This document shows positions 17,046-25,782 of a DNA stretch of 64,000 nt, one piece after another. Made by a program: the position numbers and the translations under genes. Location of the stretch: positions 62,001 to 126,000 of the forward strand of contig JAJCZM010000008.1 of NCBI GenBank assembly GCA_029262375.1. Reading direction: 5' to 3'. The notes beneath the pieces are model-generated. The model was not told the DNA's origin. It ran no database searches and saw only the letters and a list, made by a program, of their open reading frames with translations. How positions within the stretch are numbered: the stretch's first letter is position 1; each line of letters opens with the position of its first letter. Source of the stretch: Deltaproteobacteria bacterium (GTDB lineage Bacteria > Desulfobacterota > Binatia > UBA1149 > SPBQ01).

Positions 17046-17642
17046 ATGCGTATCACTGCTGTCGTCACTTCGTTTGCCTTCCTAGCCTGCTTGGCCTGCC
17101 TTGCCGTATCGGCGCCGACGCCGGCCCAAGCCGCCGACGTACGCAGCCAAGGCCCGATTGTCTCGATCGGCATCACCGACGACAACGATGGCGATCTCGT
17201 CCACACCGGCCTCGGTTGGCGCTGGGAACTCCGAGCCGGCGACCGCGCCGACTCCATCGCCGAGCGCATCGGCACCAAGCTCAACTGGGTACTGGAACCG
17301 CAGGCCGCTGTACTGTCCAACGACCGAGACGGCGTAGAGTTTCAATTTTTACCAATGTTTCAGGCCACGCCCCGGCGTTGGGCCGATGGCGACCTGGTTC
17401 CTTACATCGAAGCAGGCATCGGTCTCATCTATATCGACGTGACCGGTTTCGACCTGGGCTCGCAGATTCTGTTCAGCGATGTGATCGGCCTACGCATGGA
17501 CTTCGGGCGCGATGAGCGCGGTAACAAGTGGTCACTGGGGTATCGCTTTCGCCACATCTCTCACGCCGGCATCTGGGCGACGTCGAACGACGGCATGAAC
17601 ACCCACTGGTTCACGGTCAGCTATCAGATGGGACCACACTGA
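17046..17642 (+). CDS. pagL: PagL-type lipid A 3-O-deacylase
   Basis: A 198-residue outer-membrane protein. A Sec signal (FAFLACLACLAVSAPTPAQA) is followed by alternating beta-strand pattern. The catalytic-type stretch is YRFRHISHAGIW near residue 165, holding the expected His-Ser pair, followed by NDGMN; PagL enzymes use Ser-His-Glu on the barrel exterior to remove the 3-O-acyl chain of lipid A. An excellent ribosome site (aaggaggg, 17033-17040) fixes the ATG at 17046. It is divergent from dsbD with under 50 bases between. The leucine-alanine signal is encoded by a short tandem microrepeat. Confidence 0.85.
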   Translation: MRITAVVTSFAFLACLACLAVSAPTPAQAADVRSQGPIVSIGITDDNDGDLVHTGLGWRWELRAGDRADSIAERIGTKLNWVLEPQAAVLSNDRDGVEFQFLPMFQATPRRWADGDLVPYIEAGIGLIYIDVTGFDLGSQILFSDVIGLRMDFGRDERGNKWSLGYRFRHISHAGIWATSNDGMNTHWFTVSYQMGPH

Positions 17643-17674
17643 CGCGGCGGGTTAGATCGATACGATTGAATCCG

Positions 17675-18868
17675 TCAAGCCGGATTCGATACCATCGAAT
17701 CCTTCGGGCGGATGGGAACGGTCTCGACAACTTCCAAGCCGTACCCTGAAAGGTTCGGCATGCGCAGCGGCGTATTCGTGAGGAGTCGAATCTTGCGTAC
17801 CCCGAGATCGCGTAAAATCTGCGCGCCGAGTCCGAAGTCCTTGAACACGGCCAAGCGCGAGTTCGGGCTCGTACTCGCGGGGCTGTCACCACCGTCGTCC
17901 ACCAGCAACTCTGCACCGCGGCCGTGCCGCCGCACGTACAAGATCACGCCGCTGCCTTCTTCACCGATACGCTCCATCGCGGCGTGCAACACACTGCCGG
18001 TATTACGACCGGTATAGCCGAAGACATCGCCGGGCGGGTACTCCGCGTGCGCGCGCAGAAGCACCGGAACTTCCGGGTCGATTGCGCCTTTGACGAGCAC
18101 GATATGCTCGCCCTCATCGACTTCCGATTTGTATACGTGGGCCGTGAACTCGCCGCCGAAACGCGTCGGTAGCCGCGCCTTAGAGACGCGCGACACCAAC
18201 GATTCGTTCTGCAGACGAAACTGAATGATGTCAGCGACCGTTCCGATCTTCAGGTCATGCTCAGCCGCAAACGTGACCAGTTCGGGATAGCGTGCCATCG
18301 TGCCATCGGTGTTGAGGATCTCACAGATCACACCGGCCGGACTCAGCCCGGCCATGCGGCACAGATCGACCGCGCCTTCCGTTTGCCCGGTGCGCACCAG
18401 CACGCCGCCCTCGCGAGCGCGCAGTGGGAACACGTGACCTGGGACGACGAAGTCACCGGCGTCCGCGCCGGGTTCGACACTCTTTCGAATCGTCTGCGCG
18501 CGCGCTGCGGCAGTAACGCCTTCGGCCGCGCATTCGCGTGCGTCCATCGAGACCGTGAACGCGGTGCCGAGGGGCGCGGTGTTCTCCGCGACCATCATAC
18601 GCAGACCGAGTTCGCCGAGCCGGCTCTCGGTCATGGGAAGACAAATCAGACCGCGGGCATGCTTGAGCATGAAGTTGATCTGAGCGGCGGTGGTCTTCTC
18701 GGCGGCGACGACGATGTCGCCTTCGTTCTCACGGTCCTCATCGTCCATGAGGATGACCATGCGACCGGCTGCGAGCTCGGCGACGATCTCTTCGACCGGG
18801 GAAATATTGCTCTTGTCGCCGTCGGCGACCTTGGCCGGCTTGAGCGAGTCTGGAATCTTCGCGAACAC
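17675..18868 (-). CDS. ribB: 3,4-dihydroxy-2-butanone 4-phosphate synthase fused to degenerate GTP cyclohydrolase II (RibBX type)
   Basis: A ~397-residue two-domain protein. The N-terminal half is an intact DHBP synthase (RibB): MVILMDDEDRENEGDIV, then VVPGHVFPLRAREGGVL and GHTEGAVDL-like GQTEGAVDL, which makes the four-carbon riboflavin precursor from ribulose 5-phosphate. The C-terminal half aligns with GTP cyclohydrolase II, but the zinc-site segment, normally C-x10-C-x-C, reads AEYPPGDVFGYTGRNTG, with no cysteine. The HGRGAELL tract remains recognisable. So it should be RibB-active only. The start is taken at the GTG at 18868; the frame continues to 18931. Riboflavin synthase is at 47540-48151; a working RibA must be elsewhere. 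Confidence 0.9.
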   Translation of the reverse strand: MFAKIPDSLKPAKVADGDKSNISPVEEIVAELAAGRMVILMDDEDRENEGDIVVAAEKTTAAQINFMLKHARGLICLPMTESRLGELGLRMMVAENTAPLGTAFTVSMDARECAAEGVTAAARAQTIRKSVEPGADAGDFVVPGHVFPLRAREGGVLVRTGQTEGAVDLCRMAGLSPAGVICEILNTDGTMARYPELVTFAAEHDLKIGTVADIIQFRLQNESLVSRVSKARLPTRFGGEFTAHVYKSEVDEGEHIVLVKGAIDPEVPVLLRAHAEYPPGDVFGYTGRNTGSVLHAAMERIGEEGSGVILYVRRHGRGAELLVDDGGDSPASTSPNSRLAVFKDFGLGAQILRDLGVRKIRLLTNTPLRMPNLSGYGLEVVETVPIRPKDSMVSNPA

Positions 18869-18979
18869 GTCGCAGCAGTATAACTGGGCCGGCTTGCTGA
18901 GCGAAAACGATCCTCGGGTGCGAGACCGCACTCAGGTGCGCGGCGCAACCGGACGGAAGCCCGCGGGGCGCCGTCTCGG

Positions 18980-20818
18980 CTATTCGACCGTAACGCTTTT
19001 CGCCAGATTTCTGGGCTGATCGACGTCGGTACCGCGCTCGACGGCCACGTAGTACGCCAGCAACTGCAGCGGGATTGCGAGCAACAGCGGCATGAGCGAA
19101 GTGCTGGTCTGCGGGATCTCGATGACCGACTCGGCGATAGAGCGCAGCTCGTCGTCCGCCCCATCGGTAATCGCGATGATGCGGCCGCCGCGTGACTCCA
19201 CCTCTTTGAGATTGCTCAGCGTCTTGCCGTAGACCTCATCGCGGGGAATGAGCACGACAACCGGCATGAACTCGTCGATGAGCGCGATCGGACCGTGCTT
19301 CATCTCGCCGGCCGGATAACCCTCGGCGTGAATGTAGGAGATCTCTTTCAACTTGAGCGCGCCCTCGAGCGCGATCGGGTAGTTGATGCCGCGGCCGAGA
19401 TACAAGAAGTCGTCGGTCTGGCTGAACAGTCGCGAGTCCTTCGCGATCGCCTCTTCCGTATCTTGCAGGATCTGCTCGACGAGTCTCGGAATCTCGACGA
19501 TGGCCTGAATGCATTCTGCTTCCAGATCCTTATCGATTTTTCCGGTCCGGCGACCGAGGTGCAGTCCGAGCAGATAGAGCGCGGTGAGCTGCGTCGTGAA
19601 TGCCTTCGTGCTCGCGACACTGATCTCAGGGCCTGCGTGCGTGTAGAGAACCGCGTCGGCCTTTCTCGCAATCGACGAATCGACGACATTACAGATCGCG
19701 AGTACGGGCGCTCCGCGTTTCTGTGCCGCTTCCAGCGCGGCGAGCGTGTCGGCTGTCTCACCCGACTGCGAGACGACGATCAACAACGTCTTCTCATCGA
19801 CCAACGGATCGCGATATCGGAACTCGCTGCCGTAATCGACCTCTGTCGGCATTCGCGCGAAGCGCTCCATGATGAACTTGCCGACGAGCGCCGAGTGCCA
19901 GGCCGTCCCACAAGCGACGATGCACATCTTCTCGATGCCGCCCAGTCGGTCGCCTAGCGCGTCCAGTTCGGGCAACACCACATCGGCCGTGTCTTGCGCG
20001 ACGCGTCCGCGCATCGTGTCGATGATTGCCTGCGGTTGCTCGTGGATCTCTTTCAGAAGGAAGTGCTTGTAGCCGCCCTTCTGCGCGGTCACCGGGTCCC
20101 AACTCACACGACGCGGCTCGCGATCGACCGGCGTGCCGTCGAACGTGGTGACCTCTATCTTGCCGCCTTCTATGCGGGCGAGTTCGCCGTCTTCCAGAAA
20201 AAGAACGTCGCGCGTGTACTCGAGCAACGCGGGGATGTCGCTCGCAATGAACGATTCGCCGTCGCCTACGCCGAGCACGACGGGCGTGGAGTTCTTCGCG
20301 GTCACCAACACGCCGGGCTCGCGACTGGTCATGACGACCATCGCGTAGGATCCGGTGAGCAAGCTCAATACCGCACGGGTCGCTTCGAACAATCCACCGG
20401 GCTCACCGCGTTCGAGCTGCCGATGGATGAGATGCGAAATCACTTCGGTGTCGGTCTCGGAGATGATCTCGTAACCGTCGCCGGCGAGTTCCTCGCGCAG
20501 CTCTACGTAGTTCTCGATGATGCCGTTGTGAATCAGCACCACGTCGCCGCTGCGATGCGGGTGCGCGTTCTGCTCGGACGGACGGCCGTGCGTCGCCCAA
20601 CGCGTATGGCCGATTCCGATACCACCGACGAGTCCGACGTCTCCCAGTGCTTCTTCCAGATTGTCCAGCTTGCCGACTGCACGGCGGATTTGGATCTCGC
20701 CGTCTACGAGCGTTGCGATGCCCGCGGAGTCGTAGCCACGGTATTCGAGCTTACGCAGCCCGTTGAGCAACACGCGATCCGCGCGTCGCTCTCCCACATA
20801 GCCTACGATCCCACACAT
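18980..20818 (-). CDS. glmS: Glucosamine-6-phosphate synthase (glutamine amidotransferase)
   Basis: A 612-residue enzyme converting fructose 6-phosphate and glutamine to glucosamine 6-phosphate, the entry to amino-sugar, peptidoglycan and lipopolysaccharide synthesis. It begins MCGIVGYVG, where the Cys after Met is the nucleophile; GHTRWATHG and RGYDSAG are the other glutaminase motifs. Two SIS domains follow (ACGTAWHSALVGK and SQSGETADT, then YLGRGINYP and HGPIALI), ending LAKSVTVE as is standard for the family. It is five bases downstream of glmU, so the two are co-translated. No glmS ribozyme was seen, as expected outside Firmicutes. Confidence 0.98.
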   Translation of the reverse strand: MCGIVGYVGERRADRVLLNGLRKLEYRGYDSAGIATLVDGEIQIRRAVGKLDNLEEALGDVGLVGGIGIGHTRWATHGRPSEQNAHPHRSGDVVLIHNGIIENYVELREELAGDGYEIISETDTEVISHLIHRQLERGEPGGLFEATRAVLSLLTGSYAMVVMTSREPGVLVTAKNSTPVVLGVGDGESFIASDIPALLEYTRDVLFLEDGELARIEGGKIEVTTFDGTPVDREPRRVSWDPVTAQKGGYKHFLLKEIHEQPQAIIDTMRGRVAQDTADVVLPELDALGDRLGGIEKMCIVACGTAWHSALVGKFIMERFARMPTEVDYGSEFRYRDPLVDEKTLLIVVSQSGETADTLAALEAAQKRGAPVLAICNVVDSSIARKADAVLYTHAGPEISVASTKAFTTQLTALYLLGLHLGRRTGKIDKDLEAECIQAIVEIPRLVEQILQDTEEAIAKDSRLFSQTDDFLYLGRGINYPIALEGALKLKEISYIHAEGYPAGEMKHGPIALIDEFMPVVVLIPRDEVYGKTLSNLKEVESRGGRIIAITDGADDELRSIAESVIEIPQTSTSLMPLLLAIPLQLLAYYVAVERGTDVDQPRNLAKSVTVE

Positions 20819-20823
20819 TCTCG

Positions 20824-22239
20824 TTACCTCTTGCTACGCGCGGCGCGTTTGCGAAACGCCGCCACCCAACCGCCGCGTACCAGTTGACGCTTGTCGTTAA
20901 ATACCAGAGAGCCGGCGGCGACGTCGGTGGTTACTGTCGAGCCGGCAGCGACGAAGACGTCGTTGCCAAGTTTCACCGGCGCGACGAGTTGCGTGTCGCT
21001 ACCGATCTGAACGCGATCGCCGATGGTCGTACGGTGTTTGGAGAAACCATCGTAGTTACACGTGATCGTACCCGCACCGATGTTGCTCTGTTTGCCGATC
21101 GTCGTGTCGCCGATGTACGCGAGATGATTCGCTTTCGAGCCCGCACCGATCTTCGATTTCTTCACCTCGACGAAGTTCCCGATGTGAACATCCGGCCCAA
21201 GATCGGCGTCGGGACGCAGATGCGCGTACGGTCCCAGAATCGCGCCTTTACCGACTCGTGCGTCGCTAGCGACCACCCCCCAACGAAGATGTACGTTGTC
21301 GCCGACTTTCGTGTTCGACAGATAGTCCATGCCGTCGAGCACGCACTCGGCGCCGATAGTGGTGTGCCCGTCGAGTCGCACGTTGGGGCCGATGACGGTG
21401 TCGCGTCCGATGCGCACGTCGGCACCGAGGTACGCCGTGGCCGGATCGAGAAACGTCACACCGCGCTCCATCCAGTGAACGATCAAGCGCTCTTGGAACA
21501 TCGCTTCGGCTTGCGCAAGATCGGCGCGAGAATTGACACCGATGCCTTCGGACTCGTCTTCGACGGTGAGCGCGCGTGCGCGCGCGTTGGTCGACGCGGC
21601 TGCCAATACATCGGTGAGATAGTACTCGTTCTGCTTGTTGTTCGTGCCGAGCTTGCCGAGGGCAGAAAATAGGAACTTCGAATCGAAGAGATAGGTCCCG
21701 GTGTTCGCTTCGTGAATACGCCGCTCTTCCGGCGAGGCATCGACGTGTTCGACGATTCGTACGCGCCCCGGGCCTTCGTTGATGACTCGGCCGTAACCGT
21801 CGGGTTCGTCTACGAGCATGCCCAGCACGGTCGCCAACGCATCGGTGCGACGGTGAAGCGACGCCAGGCGGCGCACCGTCTTTGTCGTCATCAAGGGAAC
21901 GTCACCGCTGAGAACGAGTACATCGCCGTCGAATCCCGACAACGCTTTCTTCGCTTGCAGCACCGCGTGCGCGGTACCGAGCTGCTGTTTCTGCACGACA
22001 CAGGTCGCGTGCTCGCCAACGTGGCTGCGGACCCGATCGGCCTGATGCCCAACCACGACGATCGTATGCTCGGGCGAGAGTTTCGCCACCGTGTCGATCA
22101 CGTGCGTGATGAGCGGCTTGCCGGCGACCTCGTGTAAGACTTTTGCCTTGCGCGAACGCATGCGGGTGCCCTCACCGGCGGCGAGGATCACCGCCGCCAA
22201 AGGACGCTTTTTCGTCGATTTCTTGGGATTCTTGGCCAA
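20824..22239 (-). CDS. glmU: Bifunctional GlcNAc-1-phosphate uridylyltransferase / glucosamine-1-phosphate acetyltransferase
   Basis: A 471-residue enzyme producing UDP-GlcNAc. The N-terminal domain has the sugar-nucleotide pyrophosphorylase signature LAAGEGTRMRSRKAKVLH with the usual Lys, then GYGRVI near residue 150 and NEYYLTDVL near 200. The C-terminal part is a left-handed beta-helix of hexapeptide repeats (for example IGAGTITCNYDG) with the acetyl-CoA site. The start is a TTG (MAKNPKKSTKKRP), giving a basic tail before the Rossmann domain. The glmU-glmS pairing puts two steps of the same pathway side by side. Confidence 0.98.
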   Translation of the reverse strand: MAKNPKKSTKKRPLAAVILAAGEGTRMRSRKAKVLHEVAGKPLITHVIDTVAKLSPEHTIVVVGHQADRVRSHVGEHATCVVQKQQLGTAHAVLQAKKALSGFDGDVLVLSGDVPLMTTKTVRRLASLHRRTDALATVLGMLVDEPDGYGRVINEGPGRVRIVEHVDASPEERRIHEANTGTYLFDSKFLFSALGKLGTNNKQNEYYLTDVLAAASTNARARALTVEDESEGIGVNSRADLAQAEAMFQERLIVHWMERGVTFLDPATAYLGADVRIGRDTVIGPNVRLDGHTTIGAECVLDGMDYLSNTKVGDNVHLRWGVVASDARVGKGAILGPYAHLRPDADLGPDVHIGNFVEVKKSKIGAGSKANHLAYIGDTTIGKQSNIGAGTITCNYDGFSKHRTTIGDRVQIGSDTQLVAPVKLGNDVFVAAGSTVTTDVAAGSLVFNDKRQLVRGGWVAAFRKRAARSKR

Positions 22240-22275
22240 CTTGTCAGATTCCTACGTGGTCGCCCGCGGCCGGGT

Positions 22276-23181
22276 CTAGGGTGTGGACTTCACGGCCGGC
22301 GGCCCCGTGTCGACGAAAGGGTCGGACTCGGGAGTCCATTTTATCAAACCGCCGACGTCCTGGACGATGACAAAACCACCGTCCGGAAGTTGCGATATTC
22401 CTTCCTGCATCAGCCCGGGAACCGGAATAGTGGCCTCGCGCCGACCGTCCTCACCGACAACGTAGACCGCCTTCCATAGCGCTGAGGGAATCAGGAACTT
22501 TCGGCTCTTCTCGACCCACAGCAAACCCGAAAGCGGACGCACCGAGAGGTCGTGCGCGCGCACGATGCGCGCCTCACCGAACTTCCCTTTCATCGATCTG
22601 AGCGGCACCGCCAATTCTACCAATGCCGCCGGGTCATCTTGGTTGACGGCGAAGAATCGGCCGCCTTCCGCATGAGTCTCGTCGGGAACGAACGTCAGCC
22701 CCTCGATGCCGTTGCCGCCGCGCTTCAGATACTCGGCGTCACCGCCGTATTCGCGTTGGATGTTGAAACGCCGCGTGAGCTTCAAGTCGCTCGCGCTCAA
22801 CTCGAGGAGGATCTCGTGGCCCTCGCGCACGATGTAGAGCAGGCCGGTATCGGGCGCGACAGTAATCGCTTCGAGATCGCCGCCAATCGCAACGCTGCGA
22901 AGTAGCTTTCCGTCGAGCGAGATCTCGCCGACATCGCCCTCGTCGCCGCACACAAACAGCGTGCGCCTCGTCGGGTGATAGACGATGCCGGAGGGCTCCT
23001 TGAACTCCTCGACCGGCCATTCGGTCACGCCGTCAAAGCCCGCCAACCCCGATGAGCGCAGTACAACGAGAACGACCAGCACGACCAGGCCCGCAAAAAA
23101 GGCGAACGTCAGAGCTGAAAATCGGGTCGGAAGCAGCGACGCGAGCGCGCTCTTGGCGCGCGCGGTAGGCAAAGCGGGCAA
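22276..23181 (-). CDS. SdiA-regulated-type beta-propeller protein, membrane-anchored
   Basis: A protein of about 300 residues. A single hydrophobic helix (LTFAFFAGLVVLVVLVVL) anchors it, then a beta-propeller-like body: WPVEEFKEPSGIVYHPTRR, FVCGDEGDVGEIS, DLEAITVAPDTGLLYIV, NGIEGLTFVPD, and ALWKAVYVVGEDG. That is the SdiA-regulated/YjiK pattern. The start is uncertain; a TTG at 23181 with a weak AGGACGG upstream precedes the anchor, while the frame is open to 23319. The role is unknown. It lies upstream of glmU-glmS with 36 bases between. Confidence 0.65.
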   Translation of the reverse strand: MPALPTARAKSALASLLPTRFSALTFAFFAGLVVLVVLVVLRSSGLAGFDGVTEWPVEEFKEPSGIVYHPTRRTLFVCGDEGDVGEISLDGKLLRSVAIGGDLEAITVAPDTGLLYIVREGHEILLELSASDLKLTRRFNIQREYGGDAEYLKRGGNGIEGLTFVPDETHAEGGRFFAVNQDDPAALVELAVPLRSMKGKFGEARIVRAHDLSVRPLSGLLWVEKSRKFLIPSALWKAVYVVGEDGRREATIPVPGLMQEGISQLPDGGFVIVQDVGGLIKWTPESDPFVDTGPPAVKSTP

Positions 23182-23284
23182 GTGTGAATACCGTCCTGGG
23201 CCAGACAGTACCACGCAACTGGTAGCGGTCAACGACGAGCTTTGGACGGCTGGGGACTTGAAGAGCAGGCCCGCGATAAAGACA

Positions 23285-23941
23285 ATGGGCGGTCTAGTGA
23301 ACCCGCAATCCGCTGCCAATCATGCCCGGAGACGGATCGCCGCAGTGATCCTCACCCGTTTCGTTGCCTTCGTTGCCTTCGTCACCTGCACCACCTGCGT
23401 CACCACGCTGCCCGGCTGCGCCCTGCTGGGTCATCCAAACCCGGCACCGAGTACCTTGGCCGCGGCTGCCGCCCCGGAGAGCCGAATAGACCGATTCGCG
23501 CTCGCGCTCGTCGTGCACAAGAGCCGCAATACGCTGAGTGTCTACCGCAACGGCACCATCGTCGATCAATACCCTGCCGTCTTCGGGCAGCGCGCCGAGG
23601 GCGACAAGAGATTCGAAGGCGACCTGCGCACTCCCGAGGGCCTGTATCGCATCACCCGTAAGCGCGCGCATGCGCGCTGGAAGTACTTCCTAGAGTTGGA
23701 CTACCCGAACGATCGCGACCGAGCGCGCTACGAGAAGAGTCTCGCCGAGGGGCTGGTACCGGTGATTCGATCCAAACCTCAGGACATTGGGGGCGGTATC
23801 GGCATCCACGGCAGCGACCGCCCCCGCGCCCAGAGACGCAGCGAGAATTGGACGCGCGGCTGCATCGCCCTCTCCAATGACGACGTCGACAAGATCCAGC
23901 GCGTAGTGAAGGTGGGCACACCAGTGCTGGTTCTGCCCTAA
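23285..23941 (+). CDS. L,D-transpeptidase (YkuD domain) lipoprotein
   Basis: A ~218-residue lipoprotein. The signal contains FVAFVAFVTCTTCVTTLPGC, a repeat-like hydrophobic segment ending in a lipobox. The catalytic domain shows ALALVVHKSRNTLSVYRNG, TPEGLYRITRK, GIGIHGSDRPRAQRR and TRGCIALSNDDVDK: the His and Cys of the H-x-n-SRGC-type motif. These enzymes cross-link peptidoglycan via meso-DAP or attach lipoproteins to it. The start is the ATG at 23285 (a GTG at 23297 is possible). It is divergent from the SdiA-regulated-type gene. Confidence 0.87.
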   Translation: MGGLVNPQSAANHARRRIAAVILTRFVAFVAFVTCTTCVTTLPGCALLGHPNPAPSTLAAAAAPESRIDRFALALVVHKSRNTLSVYRNGTIVDQYPAVFGQRAEGDKRFEGDLRTPEGLYRITRKRAHARWKYFLELDYPNDRDRARYEKSLAEGLVPVIRSKPQDIGGGIGIHGSDRPRAQRRSENWTRGCIALSNDDVDKIQRVVKVGTPVLVLP

Positions 23942-23981
23942 ATCGTTTAATTTCCCGGCCTTACGGTGCTAGATTCCCTAG

Positions 23982-24440
23982 ATGGCCGGGGTTCTGTTGA
24001 TTCTCAGAGGCACACGCGACTGTAGAGGAGTCGTAGACCGTGCCATCGAGAAAGCAGCAACCGAGCACGACCGCCTGGTGGTCTTGAGCGTCTTGGACGC
24101 GGCCGTTCTACAAAAGGCCGCATCTCGCATGACGGAGCACGGTCACGTCGGCACCACCCCCACACGCGGCCTTGCCGAATCGGTATGCGCCCGCCGCGAG
24201 GACCTCATCAGAGCGGAATCCAGCGAGGCTGTCTCGCGCGGCGAGGCGGCATCGGTCGAGACGCGTTCGATCGTGCGCCACGGCGACTTCGTGCGTGAGG
24301 CCACCGAGGTCATCAAGGAGCAGCGCCCGCGCTGCGTCATGATCTCAAAACGGCCGCGCTCGATCCTGCGCATGCGTAGCGCCGACGCTTTTCTCGACGG
24401 CTTAGCCGCCGAAGTCGGCTTCGATCTGGTCGAAGTCTAG
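23982..24440 (+). CDS. UspA-like stress protein
   Basis: A 152-residue cytosolic protein. VLLILRGTRDCRGVVDRAIEKAA followed by RLVVLSVLD resembles the first strand and helix of UspA proteins, and the end (EVIKEQRPRCVMISKRPRS) resembles the strand before the phosphate-binding loop. The usual G-x2-G-x9-G(S/T) nucleotide motif is not obvious, so ATP binding is doubtful. It has its own 40-base gap from the transpeptidase and converges on the next gene. Confidence 0.6.
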   Translation: MAGVLLILRGTRDCRGVVDRAIEKAATEHDRLVVLSVLDAAVLQKAASRMTEHGHVGTTPTRGLAESVCARREDLIRAESSEAVSRGEAASVETRSIVRHGDFVREATEVIKEQRPRCVMISKRPRSILRMRSADAFLDGLAAEVGFDLVEV

Positions 24441-24447
24441 CCCCCAA

Positions 24448-24933
24448 CTACGAACGCGTCGCTAAGACGACCCGCAGCAGATGAGGAATGGCCTCGGTCG
24501 CCTGATTGATGAACTGAACGAGGTCGGCATCAGGGTCGTCCATGGCCGAAGGGAACTCGTCGAGATACTCGCCGAGCGCATATACCTGCTTGCCGGCCGA
24601 CTCGGGCCAGGAGATCACCAGCCCGGCTTCATCGTCGGATCCGACAACGACGTAGTCCGCTTCTTCTACGATCCAGCGGTCAGCGTTGAGATCGGGGCAG
24701 TGATTGCTGTCGAGATTCACGCCGCCTCGCGACAACGCTTCGATCTCGCGCGCCGGTGCACGGCCTGCGCCGCTCGCGACACCCCCCAAAGTGACCGTCA
24801 GTCGCTCACTCCATCCGTGTTTCGAAATGCAGTCGTTGAGCAAGTGCGCCAGCGCAAGATTGCGCGCCGGTCGGTGTGAACCGACGACACTTATAGATCG
24901 CGAAGCCGCCGGTTCCTCGAACATTTTCATCAT
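24448..24933 (-). CDS. LMW phosphotyrosine phosphatase-like protein lacking the catalytic Cys
   Basis: A ~161-residue protein with the fold pattern of low-molecular-weight phosphotyrosine phosphatases or arsenate reductases. The first strand and P-loop read ISVVGSHRPARNLALAHLL, where the catalytic C-x5-R is G-x5-R: Gly replaces Cys, while the Arg is kept. Later DYVVVGSDDEA and a C-terminal AMDDPDADLVQF correspond to the usual strand and the DP acid loop. So it is likely non-catalytic. A GAGG ribosome site six bases upstream supports the ATG cluster at 24924-24933. It is divergent from ogt. Confidence 0.7.
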   Translation of the reverse strand: MMKMFEEPAASRSISVVGSHRPARNLALAHLLNDCISKHGWSERLTVTLGGVASGAGRAPAREIEALSRGGVNLDSNHCPDLNADRWIVEEADYVVVGSDDEAGLVISWPESAGKQVYALGEYLDEFPSAMDDPDADLVQFINQATEAIPHLLRVVLATRS

Positions 24934-25072
24934 CTTCAACCTCTGCACCGTTGTAAGTAGAAACGCGTATTGTAGCGGCCGGTGAAGCAGCGCGCGATTC
25001 TCGTAACAAAAAGGAATTATTGTGCGGCTCAGCGTTGCGCTCCTGACCTCAGAGGCGTACTTCTTTTCTTTG

Positions 25073-25750
25073 ATGGAGCGAACTACCAAACGCTCGAGAG
25101 TCACTCGCTGGAGTGACATCGGCGATCCCGCCCAGATCCTTACACTCTCTATTCCTACACCTATCGGTAGACTCTGGTTGGCCGCCGGCCCGCGCGGATT
25201 GATCCGTGTCGAACTGCCGGGACCGAATGCAGAACTCCGAATGAACGTGTGGTTGGCACTGCACTTCCCCGCGTCGTCGATACGCGCCGGCGTCACGCCG
25301 ATCCTCAAACGCGCTGCAACCGAACTGCAAAACTACTTCACGTCGGGGCTCACCGACTTCACCGTTCCGGTTGCACTCGTCGGCACCGACTTCCAAGCGG
25401 AAGTCTGGAGCGATGTCGCATGCATTCCATTCGGCCAAACACGAAGCTATCGCGAGGTCGCCGACGGTGTCGGTCGCCCGAAAGCAATCCGTGCAGTAGG
25501 AAGCGCCCAGAGCGCCAATCCCGTACCCATCATCGTGCCGTGCCACCGCGTGATCGCGGCCAACGGCGCGCTGGCGGGCTATTCGGGCGGTTTAGAGACG
25601 AAGAAATGGCTGCTCGAACATGAAGCAGCCCACGACGACCGCATCACACCGCCGCGGCCGCTCGTAGATGCGCCGGCCCCGGCCGCGCGACGACGTCGCC
25701 TGGACCGGATCGGCGAACGACCGGCCGGCTCGCTGCGACCGCTGCAGTAA
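25073..25750 (+). CDS. ogt: Methylated-DNA--protein-cysteine methyltransferase
   Basis: A 225-residue DNA-repair protein that transfers methyl groups from O6-methylguanine to its own Cys. The acceptor motif IVPCHRVIAANG is present, with the helix-turn-helix region FQAEVWSDVACIPFGQTRSY before it and GYSGGLETKKWLLEHE after. The C-terminus has an extra ~35-residue Pro/Arg-rich tail (PPRPLVDAPAPAARRRR) not needed for activity. The start may be the GTG at 25022 or ATG at 25073. It is followed 32 bases later by the creatininase-family gene. Confidence 0.93.
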   Translation: MERTTKRSRVTRWSDIGDPAQILTLSIPTPIGRLWLAAGPRGLIRVELPGPNAELRMNVWLALHFPASSIRAGVTPILKRAATELQNYFTSGLTDFTVPVALVGTDFQAEVWSDVACIPFGQTRSYREVADGVGRPKAIRAVGSAQSANPVPIIVPCHRVIAANGALAGYSGGLETKKWLLEHEAAHDDRITPPRPLVDAPAPAARRRRLDRIGERPAGSLRPLQ

Positions 25751-25782
25751 CGCGCCGCCCGCCAATAGGCTAGGTAGGATCG

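Noticed and set aside
17668..17687. Hairpin GAATCCG/CGGATTC at the convergent ends of pagL and ribB
   Set aside because: Seven-base stem without T-run on either strand and overlapping the ribB stop; too weak to annotate as a terminator.
19994..20887. Plus-strand open frame of 297 codons opposite glmS
   Set aside because: The opposite strand encodes an unmistakable GlmS; the translated product is arginine-rich with no motif.
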